Part shown: positions 8,755-19,948 of the stretch, piece by piece
Layout of the letters: every line of letters starts with the position of its first letter
Position numbering within the stretch: the first letter of the stretch is position 1
DNA from: Branchipolynoe longqiensis
Taxonomy: Eukaryota; Annelida; Polychaeta; Phyllodocida; Polynoidae
NCBI GenBank assembly: GCA_030323885.1
Contig: CM059190.1
Location: forward strand, 104,077,856-104,141,855
DNA: 64,000 nt
Direction of reading: 5' to 3'
Notes under the pieces: model-generated
What the model saw: only the letters and a program-made list of their open reading frames with translations
Databases searched by the model: none
Told to the model about the DNA's origin: nothing
Made by a program: the position numbers and the translations under genes

Positions 8755-9375
8755 CACCGTGACCACATGTCCCTCTACACCTAACACCACCACATGTACA
8801 CCTAACACCACCACATGTCCACCTAACACCACCACATGTATACATAACACCACCACCACTACAGCTAACACCACCACCTCTAAGCCTAACAACACCACCT
8901 CTACGTATAACACGACTACATCTACACCTTGCACCACCTAAACAACTGACACCACCACCAGTACAGCTAACACCAAATGTACACCTAACACCACCTGTAA
9001 ATATACCACCACTACCTCTAAACATTACACTACCTCTACACCTAACACCACCACAACTACACCTAACACCACCTAAACACCTTACACCACCTGATACGCC
9101 TAACACCATCGCTATACCTAATACTATCACCTCTAGCGTAACACCACTATACACATAACACAAGCACCACTACACATAACACCACCTAAGCACCTTGCAC
9201 CACCTGTTCGCCGAACACCACTTAACATCTTGTACCACCTGTACACCTAACACCACCGCTACACCTAATACCACTACCTTTAACCTAGCACCACCTATCT
9301 ACCTAACACCGCCACCTATTTACCTAACACCACTACATCTACACCTAACACCACCACCACTACACCTTACACCAG
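8755..9375. repeat. CCTAACACCACC minisatellite (~15/30 bp)
   Basis: More than 30 diverged units of 'acacctaacaccacc', with CT/AC interruptions. Variation is high, so it is an old array. Confidence 0.9.
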
Positions 9376-9429
9376 TTGTACACTTCACACGACCATTTTA
9401 CTAAAAAGGATTACGTGTCAGCTGGGATT

Positions 9430-9650
9430 CCCTTCTCCCCCCCCCCCCTCCCCCCAACACCTAGTTACAACGCTTTCGCTAAATTACCTCTGAATGGTTT
9501 ATCGTGCAGGTATGGCATTCTTTGGCTCCAAGCCTCGGCGCTGCGTGTGGCCCTGCCCTGTCCCCCCTGCCCCCTCCACCCTCCCCTCTCCACCCTCCCC
9601 CCTCCACCCTCCCCTCCACCCTCCCCCCACCACCCCGCCCAAGCCCACAC
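9430..9650. repeat. C-rich CCCTCCACCCT low-complexity region
   Basis: A poly-C run at 9437 and CCCTCC(A)CC repeats at 9565-9640, with a non-repetitive core between them. Confidence 0.7.
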
Positions 9651-9690
9651 ACATACCAAAGACTCTCCTTCACACCCTCACCACCACAGG

Positions 9691-9808
9691 CATCCTCATC
9701 TCCCAGTGAGGCAGCACTATAAAGTTGCCATGAGTGCACAAGTCGGTACCCATCCTGGTATAGCCGAGGGTCTTGCTGGGGCATAAAACTACACCAACCA
9801 GCCAACCT
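9691..9808 (+). repeat. SINE family A, 3' fragment
   Basis: The 3' third only: 'cagcactataaagttgccat', 'aagtcggtaccc', an eroded stem-loop and an ACCAACCAGCC tail. Confidence 0.8.
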
Positions 9809-10400
9809 CCCCCGGCCCTCTCACAGGACCGGGGTTGGGTTCCTAGATTGCCTTTCTCTCTCCGCCCTTCCTTCTCCCCTGATTTTTCAGACTACTACCC
9901 ACCGGAAGCCAACTCCCGGCCACATGGGACCGACCGCCTTTGGCAGTGCCCATGCTGTGCTGCAGATTTGCAGCCTTCAGCGCGCAATGTGGCTGAAAAT
10001 TCCCCCGCAACAATAAGAATCAACATCCTCACCGCCAGAGTTCCAGCTCTTCAAGCAAACCTTCGTAGAATTGTCATTAGTGATTGATTAGCACGACTGA
10101 AACAATTCCAGGTATTCACAAGGATGGCGCATGAGGTTTGTGTGTATTCACTATTATTAGGTATCCCAAGTGCCTTGCCAATCCACCAATAATCTGTGTG
10201 TGGAGGCTTAAGATTCATCATTTTCAATCTGTTGGTGTGTTCAAAGTTGTTCACCAATTGAAATAAAATCTAAAGCAGAATACAGTCGTGGAGGGGGGGG
10301 GGGGTGTTTTGCAAATGAATGGAAACCTCAGGGCTAGAGCAGGATTCGAACCCACTCGTCTGCCATTCCAGCGATAACATACTACCGACGATACTACCAA
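9809..10400. other. Apparently unique non-coding sequence
   Basis: No recognisable gene, repeat family or RNA. It contains a G run at 10293-10303. A 104-codon plus frame (9773-10087) begins inside the SINE and has no recognisable domain. Confidence 0.5.
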
Positions 10401-10603
10401 GGGTAATAGGATAGGACAAGGACTGGTTGGCTCAGTGTCATGATAATGTGACTGTGTGGGATATTAGGGTGATGGTGCTGGCAGCCTGATCTCCCAGTGG
10501 GCAGCACTATGAAGTCACCCTGAGTGTGCGCTGTCACAAGTCGGTACCGGTCCTGATATGACATTATTTGTTGCCAGGACACAAAACTCCAAAAACAAAC
10601 AAA
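10401..10603 (+). repeat. SINE family A, 5'-truncated
   Basis: Body and 3' end, from 'ataggacaaggactggtt' to the AAACAAACAAA tail. The tRNA head is missing. Confidence 0.85.
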
Positions 10604-10755
10604 GTTATTCATCTGCCAAGTGGAACTTATTATATCTAAAACAATTGTAGTGTATTTATCAATATATGAACAAGCGCTGAGCGCTGAGCGAATGGGCCCA
10701 CGTCACTAAATGAGCTGGTCTGCATTGGCCCGTCTTACAAAGAGATCACTGATTA

Positions 10756-11060
10756 TTTGTATTGAGCCTTCAAGTCTGAGCAACATCTAGGGTCATATCA
10801 GGACACGTGCATACTTGTGACAGTACCAACTGAAGGGCGACTTGTTAGTGCTGCCTCACCGGGAAGCCAGAGCACCGGCACCATGACCCAATATCCCAGT
10901 GAGTCACATTAATCTGATATTGAGCAACCCTCTCATTGTCCTATCCTAGAAATGCATAGTGTCAGGATAGATAGTGATATGTATCAATTTTGCAAGTCAT
11001 TGGTTTGACTTGGCCAGTGTTCGAACCTAGGACCATTCGCAGAGGTTAGTCTGACACTTC
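10756..11060 (-). repeat. SINE family A, diverged copy
   Basis: Minus-strand copy with a recognisable body (GAGTCACATTA, GCCGGTGCTCTG in reverse) and a decayed head near 11020-11060. It is more diverged than its neighbours. Confidence 0.75.
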
Positions 11061-11099
11061 CATGGTCACGTGACCGTACTCCCCTAACTATTGTACATG

Positions 11100-11167
11100 T
11101 ATGTGATATATAGCGTATTATGTGAGTATAAAGATATGGAATGCAATATTACTTATTATTGTTATAC
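11100..11167 (+). repeat. Dispersed repeat family F, fragment
   Basis: Carries the start block 'gtgatatatagcgtattatg' and 'gagtataaag'. It is cut by the SINE at 11168. Confidence 0.45.
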
Positions 11168-11492
11168 TCTAGAGAGCAGGTTTCCAATGCAGAAGATCGG
11201 GAGTTCAAGTCCCAGTTGAGTCAACACAATGACTTATAAATTTGATAATTGTCGTTACCTAGCCTGACACTTGGCATCAATCGGATAGGACAAGGACTGG
11301 TTTGCTCGGTGTCGGGATAATGTGATTGAGAGTGGGGGCATATCGGGTCATGGTACCAGCGGCCTGATTTCCCAGTGGAGCAGCACTATAATATAAAGTC
11401 GCCATGAGTGTGCACTGTCACAAGTCGGTACCCATCCTGATATGAGCTTAGATGTCGCCAGGACGTAAAGTTCCAACAACCAACCAACCAAC
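11168..11492 (+). repeat. SINE family A, nearly full length
   Basis: Head slightly truncated (starts within the anticodon arm), full body, terminal stem-loop and AACCAACCAACC tail. A short ATATAA insertion sits in the 'actataaagtcgcc' block. Confidence 0.88.
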
Positions 11493-11990
11493 TTGCCAGT
11501 GGCGGTGCCCAATAAAGGAAGCTCCATGACAGTGACACTTCAACTTAAACCAAAACAACATCTTTTTCTCTGTCAGCGGAATTTCGTCGCGGGATACTGT
11601 GGCTAACTGGAAGCGCGTGTGTCCCCTTGTCCGGGGGCGGGCGCGGCGTCGTGAGCGGAGGTGGGAGGGGGCGGGGAGGGGGGTGTGTGTTGGGGGCGGG
11701 GTCGGAAGGTGCCCGCTCATTCCATGCTTATGTCTCTCAGTCGTGCGATTTGTGATTCGTGCTACGACACAGACGTTGTTTGTCTGCGTCAGAAGAAGCT
11801 TCCGTCAGTTAAATCTGCACCGATGTCGCCATTGTTAGGGACGCTGTAATTATTCATATGATACTTATTTGCATCCTGATTTCCTGCTGCTGACAGTGAC
11901 ACTTTCCCCCCGCTCCAACCCCACCTCACCCTTAGCCCCCCCCCCCCCACCTCACCTCACACTTGGCGACCCTATGGTCCTTTCCTTCAG
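11493..11990. other. Non-coding stretch with G-rich and C-rich tracts
   Basis: Contains a GC-rich patch at 11580-11710 and a poly-C run near 11938. The weakly inverted GAAGCT segments at 11518 and 11800 might be eroded element ends. No exon is convincing. Confidence 0.45.
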
Positions 11991-12222
11991 CCATAAGCAG
12001 TGGACCACAACTTGTTCATCAAAGGCTGTGGTATGTGCTGTCCTGTCTGTGGGAAAGTGCATATATAAGATCCCTTATTAATTATCGGAAAGAGTAGGCT
12101 ATGTGGCGGCAATGGATTTCCTCTAAAGAAATATGCCAGAATGACCATATGTTTGACCTCCAATAGCCGATGATACAAAAATCAATGTGCTCTAGAAGCA
12201 TCATTAAATAAAACAAGCTTTC
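11991..12222 (+). repeat. SINE family B (Meta-SINE-like), 5'-truncated
   Basis: Contains the conserved 'ttcatcaaaggctgtggtat', 'gtgcatat', 'ggcggcaatgg', 'atgaccatatgtttgacctc' and 'ataaaacaagc' 3' end. This is a second SINE family, of the type common in molluscan genomes. The tRNA head is missing. Confidence 0.85.
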
Positions 12223-12229
12223 CTCTTTT

Positions 12230-12475
12230 TCCTTTGACCATCTCCCTCCCTACCCCATTCCCCATTCCCTGGCGTATAAACCTAGGCTGTTCCTTCGACC
12301 ATCGCCCTCCCTACCCCCTTCCCCATTCCCTGGCCTAACCACCTTCTAGACCGTTACTTTGGCCATCTCCCTCCCCCCCCCCCCATCCCCGTTTCTCACC
12401 CTACCCCTCAGTCTATCCACCTTCTAGGCCATTCCTCCGGTTGTCGCCCTCCCGTATCCCCTCCTTCCATCACAC
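12230..12475. repeat. C-rich minisatellite (~68 bp unit)
   Basis: About four diverged units of 'ccatctccctccctacccc' / 'attccctggc' / 'ccttctag'. Confidence 0.65.
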
Positions 12476-12567
12476 AATTCCACATCCGGCGTTTAACTTA
12501 ATCAATCCAAAAATACCCCTACCCCAAGCCCATACCCCCTACCCCCAGATGACGTCACACTGCATGC

Positions 12568-12985
12568 TGTCTAGATTTGAACTAAGCATCACTGCTAACC
12601 CATACATAAACCTCAATCCCATGTTCATTTGATCGCAGTGTAGCTAACATGAGTGCCACTATTTGGAATAAACTGACAGCTGCAACAGGAAATGCAGAAA
12701 ACATATCAGTTTTTAAGAAAGTACTAAACAAACAATCTAACCTATAAATACAGATGATGTTTAAATGGATTAACACAAAGTATAGTGAAAGCCGGATGTT
12801 GGACTGTTTGCAATCTACAAACAGTTACAAGCCATAAACAAGAACCAAGAAAACCAAAATTATTACTAAGGCTAAATTCCAAAGATTTGAATCAAATTGG
12901 ACTAGTGCTGCCCGGCGGTGAAAAGAAGTGTAACCCACTTACCCATTATGAGTAGGGTAAATAAATTCATCAACAACAAAAATAT
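12568..12985 (+). pseudogene. CR1/L2-like LINE 3' end (end of RT ORF plus 3' UTR), broken
   Basis: 12570-12746 encodes the typical last residues of a non-LTR RT ORF: RFELSITANPYINLNPMF, then after a one-base frameshift FDRSVANMSATIWNKL and a final VFKKVLNKQSNL. The motif 'IWNKL...FKKxL' before the stop is characteristic of CR1/L2-type ORF2 C-termini. The 3' UTR continues to a 'gggtaaataaattcatcaac' end. A second, inverted copy lies at 60511-60810. It is 5'-truncated and dead. Confidence 0.7.
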
Positions 12986-13236
12986 TTTTTTTTAACATCC
13001 TCATCACCCACTTGCATACATGGTCTGCAACGCGGTAGAACCCACCTTCCACTGTTCTAAGGTTGCGCTTGGTTTAACTGCAACCTGGCTTCTGGGCTTC
13101 ATATTATCGCGGAGTGTGAGGCAGCCTTTAACGCCTCAAGTCACACCTAAACCCGACCCTTTCTCTATCCACTTAAACTGAAGCCCTCTCTGTCCCATAT
13201 CCACCCCCCCCCCCCCGACACCATTCTGAGAACTGC
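12986..13236. other. Non-coding sequence, nothing recognised
   Basis: AT-rich to neutral sequence with a poly-C run at 13204-13216. Confidence 0.5.
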
Positions 13237-13244
13237 ATGCACGC

Positions 13245-13372
13245 CCCCACCCTCTCCTCCCCTCTCCTCCCCTCCCCTACCCTCCACTCCCTCCACTCCC
13301 TCCTCCCTCCACTCCCTCCACTCCCTCCACTCCCTCCACTCCCTCCACTCCCTACCTGTCCCTGTCTACCCC
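13245..13372. repeat. (CCCTCCACT)n tract
   Basis: Tandem CTCCACTCC units on the edge of the first assembly gap. Confidence 0.85.
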
Positions 13373-13410
13373 TGACCATTCAGTGTTTGCCAGATGGGTA
13401 CCGAGTATCG

Positions 13411-13910
13411 NNNNNNNNNNNNNNNNNNNNNNNNNNNNNNNNNNNNNNNNNNNNNNNNNNNNNNNNNNNNNNNNNNNNNNNNNNNNNNNNNNNNNNNNNN
13501 NNNNNNNNNNNNNNNNNNNNNNNNNNNNNNNNNNNNNNNNNNNNNNNNNNNNNNNNNNNNNNNNNNNNNNNNNNNNNNNNNNNNNNNNNNNNNNNNNNNN
13601 NNNNNNNNNNNNNNNNNNNNNNNNNNNNNNNNNNNNNNNNNNNNNNNNNNNNNNNNNNNNNNNNNNNNNNNNNNNNNNNNNNNNNNNNNNNNNNNNNNNN
13701 NNNNNNNNNNNNNNNNNNNNNNNNNNNNNNNNNNNNNNNNNNNNNNNNNNNNNNNNNNNNNNNNNNNNNNNNNNNNNNNNNNNNNNNNNNNNNNNNNNNN
13801 NNNNNNNNNNNNNNNNNNNNNNNNNNNNNNNNNNNNNNNNNNNNNNNNNNNNNNNNNNNNNNNNNNNNNNNNNNNNNNNNNNNNNNNNNNNNNNNNNNNN
13901 NNNNNNNNNN
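13411..13910. other. Assembly gap (500 N)
   Basis: Exactly 500 N, which is usually an arbitrary gap size. The gap lies between two repeat tracts, so the missing DNA is probably satellite. Confidence 0.98.
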
Positions 13911-14230
13911 AGTAGGGGGGGATGGAGTGATGGGTGTGTGGTAGGATAGAGGTGTGTGTAGTAGGGGGGTGGAGAGAGGGGGGTGTGGTAGGATAGAGGT
14001 GTGTGTAGTAGGGGGGGGTGGAGTGAGGGGTGTGTGGTAGGATAGAGGTGTGTGTAGTAGGGGGGTGGAGAGAGGGGTGTGTGGTAGGATAGAGGTGTGT
14101 GTAGTGGGGGGAGTGAGGGGTGCGTAGTAGGATAGAGCTGTGTGTAGTGGGGGGTGGGGTGGAGAGAGGGGTACGTGGTAGGATAGAGGTGTGTGTAGTG
14201 TGGGAGGGGAGTAGATAAGTCGGGGAGTGA
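13911..14230. repeat. GTAGTAGGGGGGTGGAG minisatellite (~58 bp)
   Basis: About five units of 'ggtaggatagaggtgtgtgt' plus a 'gtagggggg' block. The array enters the gap. Confidence 0.85.
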
Positions 14231-14429
14231 GGGGTGTGTAGTGGGGATGAGGTAGAAAGGTAGATGGGTCTGAGAGGGACAGGGTCGGGAGACGAGCAGG
14301 CAGGGTTGTGGTGCTGGGAATGGGGTAAAGGTATGCAGGGGAATGGGGTAAATGTATGTGTGGCAATGGGGTATGGGTATGTGGGGAATGAGGTAGACGT
14401 ATGTCAGTGTGTGGGAATAGGATAGACCA

Positions 14430-15115
14430 GTGGGGAATGGGGTAAAGGTGTGTGAGTGTGTGGGAATGGGGTAAAGCTGTGGTTGATGGGGTAAAGGTGT
14501 GTGAGTGTGTGGGAATGGGGTAAAGATGTGGTTGATGGGGTAGAGGTGTGTGAGTGTGTGGGAATGGGGTAAAGCTGTGATTGATGGGGTAGAGGTGTGT
14601 GAGTGTGTGGGAATGGGGTAAAGCTGTGGTTGATGGGGTAAAGGTGTGTGAGTGTGTGGGAATGGGGTAAAGCTGTGGTTGATGGGGTAAAAGTGTGTGA
14701 GTGTGTGGGAATGGGGTAAAGCTGTGGTTGATGGGGTAGAGGTGTGTGAGTGTGTGGGAATGGGGTAAAGCTGTGGTTGATGGGGTAAAGGTGTGTGAGT
14801 GTGTGGGAATGGGGTAAAGCTGTGATTGATGGGGTAGAGGTGTGTGAGTGTGTGGGAATGGGGTAAAGCTGTGGTTGATGGGGTAGAGGTGTGTGAGTGT
14901 GTGGGAATGGGGTAAAGCTGTCATTCATGGGGTAGAGGTGTGTGAGTGTGTGGGAATGGGGCAAAGCTGTCATTCATGGGGTAGAGGTGTGTGAGTGTGT
15001 GGGAATGGGGTAAAGCTGTCATTCATGGGGTAGAGGTGTGTGAGTGTGTGGGAATGGGGTAAAGCTGTCATTCATGGGGTAGAGGTGTGTGAGTGTGTGG
15101 GAATGGGGTAGATAT
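14430..15115. repeat. 49-bp minisatellite
   Basis: About 13 copies of a 49-bp unit carrying 'gaatggggtaaagctgtggt' and 'gaggtgtgtgagtgtgtggg'. Internal variants (TTGATGGGG versus TTCATGGGG) cluster toward the right end, which indicates local unit duplication. The long minus-strand frame is a repeat artefact. Confidence 0.95.
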
Positions 15116-15239
15116 ATCTGAATGTGTGGGAATGGGGTCCAACTGCTGGAGTGGGAACGGGGTAACGGTGTCAGTATGGGGGAATGGGGTAAAGGTGTGT
15201 GAGTGTGTGGGAATGGGGTAGCGGATGCATATATCGAGG

Positions 15240-15417
15240 TGGGAGCTGCAATCTTCATATATACATTTGTTTGAGCATATATATGTATATTATATATATG
15301 AATTTATATTTATGCGTATATATGATCAAAGAAATGTATATATATATACATATGCTTGAGCATATATATTATATATGTGTATATATTATATACATGAGTA
15401 ACTCTCGGGCGCAAGTG
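15240..15417. repeat. TA-rich tract with TTTGAGCATATATA motifs
   Basis: TA microsatellite interrupted by 'tgagcatatatat' units that recur at 15608-15730. Confidence 0.7.
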
Positions 15418-15590
15418 ACAGTGTAATGTCCAGGATAGAGGTGCGCCGGGGTGGAGCCCCCGGTCACGTGGTCAGAGGGGGGGGGGCCATACAACAAGTA
15501 AGCCGCCCCATCCATATTAGGGAGGAAATCAACATATAATCCCTTACGTGCATTTATACTCGCATAATGCTTATACATCACATATATATG
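15418..15590 (-). repeat. Dispersed repeat family F, diverged copy
   Basis: The reverse complement starts with TGTGATGTATAAGCATTATGCGAGTATAAAT. The middle is unlike other copies and holds a GTCACGTG motif. Confidence 0.55.
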
Positions 15591-15912
15591 CTAAAACAGA
15601 TGTATATATACATGTGTTTGAGCATATATATATATATATATGTATATATATTATATATATTATATATATGAGTATATATACATATATATATGCTCAAACA
15701 AATGTATATATATATTTTTTAGAGCATATATATATATATATGAATATTATATACACACACGCACTCAAACCAATGTATATATGAACATTCTGGCTATATA
15801 CATGTGTGTGTAAGAAGGTTCGTCTATTCTTATGTCAATTGAAAGGCAATTGAAACTAGAAGTTAACACACATGCCTTTATTAAATATTATATATATATA
15901 TATATTTATTTA
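15591..15912. repeat. TA microsatellite cluster
   Basis: Blocks of (TA)n and 'gagcatatatata' separated by short unique pieces. Confidence 0.8.
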
Positions 15913-16391
15913 TGTTTATGTATAGCGTAAACCACAAATCACACCACCTCTTCACAGTACTGCAAACCCCAAACAGATGGGAGGAAGGAAAGAAAATCTG
16001 CCTGAAGACACAGGCCCAAAAAATTAATTAAAAAACCCAAAAAAACCTGAAACCTGGCGGGGAATGCGTGAAGCAGGTAGGCAGGGATCCGCCGTGGCGC
16101 CGCCTAGCGGCCGATCCCGTCAGCTGACGCGGGGGTCTGGTTTCCAAAGTGCGTTTTTTTTCCCCCACCACCTAATTGCCTCTCACTTATGTTCAGTAAA
16201 CCTGGGGATTAATCAGCGTCCATGAGTTCAGGTGAGTTTTATTTATTTAACCGCAAACATGTAGTATGGTAACTAACTGCACGGCTTCCCCAAGGGGTGA
16301 TCTTCAAGTTCCAGCCGAGCGACAAATGTTACATTAAGTTAAAGTTCACAAGTACGCTGTTACAACAAATCGACAATTGATGTTTTGTTTA
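15913..16391. other. Apparently unique non-coding sequence
   Basis: Includes a GC-rich piece at 16060-16140 (GGCGCCGCCTAGCGGCC). No supported gene. Confidence 0.5.
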
Positions 16392-16704
16392 CTTTTTTTC
16401 TTTTCTTGAATATTTATACTGCCTATAATGGATAAGTCTGAATAAACTTGTTTTCACCATTAGACAGTTTGTCGATAGAAAGCCCGAGCCTACACTTATA
16501 CCGACCCAAGGGATATTTAGCCTCCCACACCACATAGACATGGTATGAGAGCAACCGGATTTGATGACGCTTTAAGTTATACAGAGCGGTGGAAATCTAA
16601 ATCGGCAGAGAAGGGGGCACAAGGAATCGAACCACCAACCTTCAGATTATGAGTCTGACCTAGAAAAAAGTCAGACACTCTAACCACTCCGCCACAGAGA
16701 ACAC
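16392..16704 (-). repeat. tRNA-Met-like SINE (family D), full length
   Basis: On the minus strand the head reads 'tggcggagtggttagagtgt', then 'gactcataatctgaagg' and a B box GGTTCGATTCC. This resembles elongator tRNA-Met (CAU anticodon). An ~18-nt insertion with a T6 run sits before the anticodon stem. The tail is 'gcagtataaatattcaagaa' followed by an A-rich end. The second copy is 51456-51767. Confidence 0.8.
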
Positions 16705-16760
16705 CACCTCTTAGAATCAGAAGTGCCCCTCTATGGATACATATATGTAAGCACTTTACG

Positions 16761-16774
<14 letters not shown>

Positions 16775-16803
<29 letters not shown>
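16775..16803. repeat. (TA)n microsatellite
   Basis: Perfect TA run. Confidence 0.9.
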
Positions 16804-16805
<2 letters not shown>

Positions 16806-16841
16806 GACCACAGGGCAAGTGACGTCAAAGCTATACACAAT

Positions 16842-17064
16842 GAGGAGTTCAGGCGCAAAACCCCATAAACGCCAATCCAAAAATTTAGATAAACCTTCAC
16901 AAGGTTCATTTTTTTAGATTCCTATTTGTTTGTTCATTGCTCCATAAACATTTAATACAATTTAAAAAATGTTATGAGAATTAAAATTATCCTCAGGTAA
17001 AAATCTGTTATTTTAATTCAATTTTTGGATCGGCATTTACAAGGTTTTGCATCTGACCTCTTAA
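16842..17064. mobile_element. MITE family G, full length
   Basis: About 40-bp TIRs starting GAG(G/A)AGTTCAGGCGCAAAA and CGCCAATCCAAAAAT, inverted at the right end as 'ttggatcggcatttac' / 'ttttgcatctgacctctt'. The interior is AT-rich and non-coding. Six copies in the window. Confidence 0.8.
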
Positions 17065-17285
17065 AATAGTGATGACACGAATACAACTTAGCTCAATTTG
17101 TTTCTATTTTAGGATTCATTCTTCCCTGTAATTTTCAATAGAAATACCTTCTTTTCCCACAATGACCTTTTTTGTCAAAACAACATCTCATTTGAAACTT
17201 GCATAAAAGGATTGAAGCACCACTTAAGTGAACATATTACCGTATTAATCCCTGCTTGGGACACGCCATCGAACCCTTTCGGAAA
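17065..17285. other. AT-rich non-coding sequence
   Basis: Nothing recognised. Confidence 0.5.
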
Positions 17286-17790
17286 TTAGGCGTCACATTA
17301 CCCCCTCAACACCCCCTGACACACACGCACACACAGTCACATTACACCCCCCCCCCCCACACACACACAACACCCCTCCCACACACACACACCCAGTGTC
17401 ACATTACCCCCCCCCTTCAACACAACACCCATCCCAAACACACACACACAACACCCCTCCCACTCACACACACCCAGCGTCACATTACCCCCCCCCCCCT
17501 TCAACACAACACCCTCACACACACACACACAACACCCTCCACACACACACACCCAGCGCACATTAACCCCCCCCCCCCTTCAACACAACACACCCCCTCA
17601 CACACACACACACACAACACCCTCCCACTCACACACACCAGTGTCACATTACCCCCCCTTCAACACAACACCACCCCTCCCCCACACACACATACAACAC
17701 CCCTCCCACTCACACACACCCACGTCACATTACCCCCCCCCCCCTTCAACACAACACCCCTTGCACACACAAGCACACCCAGTCATCGGT
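17286..17790. repeat. (CA)n / poly-C minisatellite (~65-70 bp unit)
   Basis: About seven units, each with a CACATTACCCCCC block, CTTCAACACAACACCC and an (AC)n tract. Unit lengths vary through the C runs, typical of slippage. Confidence 0.9.
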
Positions 17791-17820
17791 TTGGAGATTG
17801 ATTTTGGAGTGTTTCCAACT

Positions 17821-17958
17821 TAGCAACATCTACGGTAGGTTCAAACCCTGACCGAGTTAAAGCACTGACTTACAAAATGTGTGTCACTACCTAGCCTGGC
17901 GCTTTGCATTACTAGGATAATTGATCAAGGGATGGATGGCTCAATGACAGGATAATAT
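17821..17958 (+). repeat. SINE family A, 5' half
   Basis: Decayed head and first part of the body ('ctacctagcctggcgctttg', 'ggataatatta'). The 3' half is replaced by the AT tract. Confidence 0.7.
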
Positions 17959-18860
17959 TAATTTTATATGTAGTATATATATTATATGTGTAATATATAA
18001 TATATATATATTATGTAACATATGGTGTATGTATTAAATATTGTATTTATTATAAAAGGAATATATATAACTATATATATATGTAAATATATATTATATA
18101 TTATATATATTATATAACTATATTGATTATACTTCATATATATAATATATAATATATATTATATATATTATATATTTTATATATATTATATATATTATAT
18201 ATATTGTATATTAAATATATGATATATATTAAATATATTATATATATTATATATTGTATATATCATATATATTATATATATTATATACATTATATATTAA
18301 GTGTAATCTATTATAGTAATATAAACCAACGGAGGAACTAATTTAATTGTATTATTATTTAAGTTATTCGGATTGTGCATTATATATATTCTATATATTC
18401 TATATATTCTTATATTCTATATATTCTATATATTCTATATATTCTATATATTTATATATTTATATATTATATATATATTTATATGTATTATATGTATTAT
18501 ATATATTATATATATTATATATATTATATATATAATATAATAATATTAATATATATTATTTATATGTTATATATATTCTATATATTCTATATATTCTATA
18601 TATTATATATATATTATATTTATATTATTTATGTTATATATATTATATATAATATGTATTATTTATGTTATATATAAGATATATTGCATATTATACAAGT
18701 TATGTAATATACATATCATATATATCATACATATCACATATATCATATATATTAAATGTATTACATATATTACATATATTATATATTATACACTAATTAT
18801 ATAACATAAAAAATATCACAGATATAAATGATATAAAAAATCACATATGTAACACAGAAA
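17959..18860. repeat. 900-bp TATATTA AT-rich tract
   Basis: Almost pure A/T with many short self-complementary TATATTATATAT blocks. It includes a TATATTC subarray at 18385-18460 and 18570-18610. It can extrude cruciforms. No gene. Confidence 0.95.
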
Positions 18861-19255
18861 CTCAACTCAAACCGCCACTGTAAGTTAGTATGAGTGTAAG
18901 TAAGAATAGGATTGCTGGTTGTTAGTTAAAGGAGTCAACGCGAGGAGTGTGTGCACACGTCTGTTTGCAGTGATCTAGTACACCTGCCTCTGGGCTGCTG
19001 ACACATACCTCACCTGACTTTACCTGCTGGAAACCTGCTAATTAACTACCTGCCTCAAGGTGATCCTAAAACTTGCAGAATGTCCATAAAAACTTCTCCT
19101 TTTTTTTCTCAAAACTAAAACACTTATCTGGATTTGATCCTTTATTTCCAGTTAAGATACTCATGCACTGATGACCTTGAGGGAACTCTGCCCCCTGGTA
19201 GAAGGTCAACCCTCGCTGGCTTTTGACAGGTGGGGATGTGACCTAGTTTGTGACA
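18861..19255. other. Apparently unique non-coding sequence with a CTCF-like site
   Basis: 18895-19080 is non-repetitive. 19090-19160 resembles part of MITE family K (AAACTAAAACACTTATCTGGATTTGATCC-type block). The CTCF-like motif is at 19186-19202. Confidence 0.45.
19186..19202 (-). promoter_or_regulatory. CTCF-like motif
   Basis: The reverse complement reads CTACCAGGGGGCAGAG, matching the core of the bilaterian CTCF consensus. It is an isolated motif with no chromatin evidence. Confidence 0.35.
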
Positions 19256-19302
19256 GTGGTTGTTTTACGTCCTAGCAACATCTAAGGTCATATCAGGACG
19301 GC
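19256..19302 (-). repeat. SINE family A, tail fragment
   Basis: Terminal stem-loop region only ('acgtcctagcaacatctaag' ... 'caggacg'). Confidence 0.75.
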
Positions 19303-19448
19303 CTAGTTGATGGTGCAAATGATGCAGAAATTCTGAATTATTGTGTTCACTTTTATTTCGAATATCTCCAAAGTTAGAGGATCATCATAAAAATTACTCC
19401 TAAATAAAGTTGAGTAGGTCATGAGGATCAACGTAATCTATTTATCTG

Positions 19449-19848
19449 TAGCCGAATCGAATCGATAGAGCGCAGGCCTCCCATGCAGAAGGTCAGGAGT
19501 TAAATTCCTATTCGAGTAAAATCAATGACTTACAAAGTTGATACGTCTTGCTTCCTAGCCAAGTGCTCGAACCCTGCTCAAATCAAACCAATGACGTGAA
19601 AATTGATACTTGTCACATCCTAGCCAGGCACTCAGCATTTTTATGATAGGGGAAGTACTGGTTGGCTTGGTGTCACGATAATGTCACTGAGTGGTATATT
19701 AGGTCACGGGGCTGATGGAATGGTTTTCCAGTGGGGCAGCACTATAAAGTCACCATGAGTGTGCACTGTCACAAGTCGGTACCCGTCCTGATATGACCTT
19801 AGATGTTGCCAGGATGTAAAACTCCACCAACCACACCCGACCAACCAG
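19449..19848 (+). repeat. SINE family A with internal head duplication
   Basis: Full copy, longer than usual. The segment from the B box to 'cctagcca' occurs twice (about 19490-19560 and 19563-19630), so the copy carries a ~75-bp tandem duplication or a second truncated SINE. Complete body, stem-loop and CCAACC tail follow. Confidence 0.85.
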
Positions 19849-19948
19849 CTCCCTCCCAGCAGGCCACATTAGACGGATGTATGCAGATGACCTACTTTGG
19901 ATGTGCGAAAATTAGGTCACCCTCACAAAGTGACACTCTTCTCTAAGG

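Noticed and set aside
11493..11850. TIR transposon between GAAGCT segments
   Set aside because: Similarity of the two ends is too short and gapped, and no second copy was seen.
13380..14973. Long minus-strand Thr/His/Pro-rich frames over 13.4-15 kb
   Set aside because: Translation of the 49-bp minisatellite and of the N gap; no unique sequence, no splice or start context.
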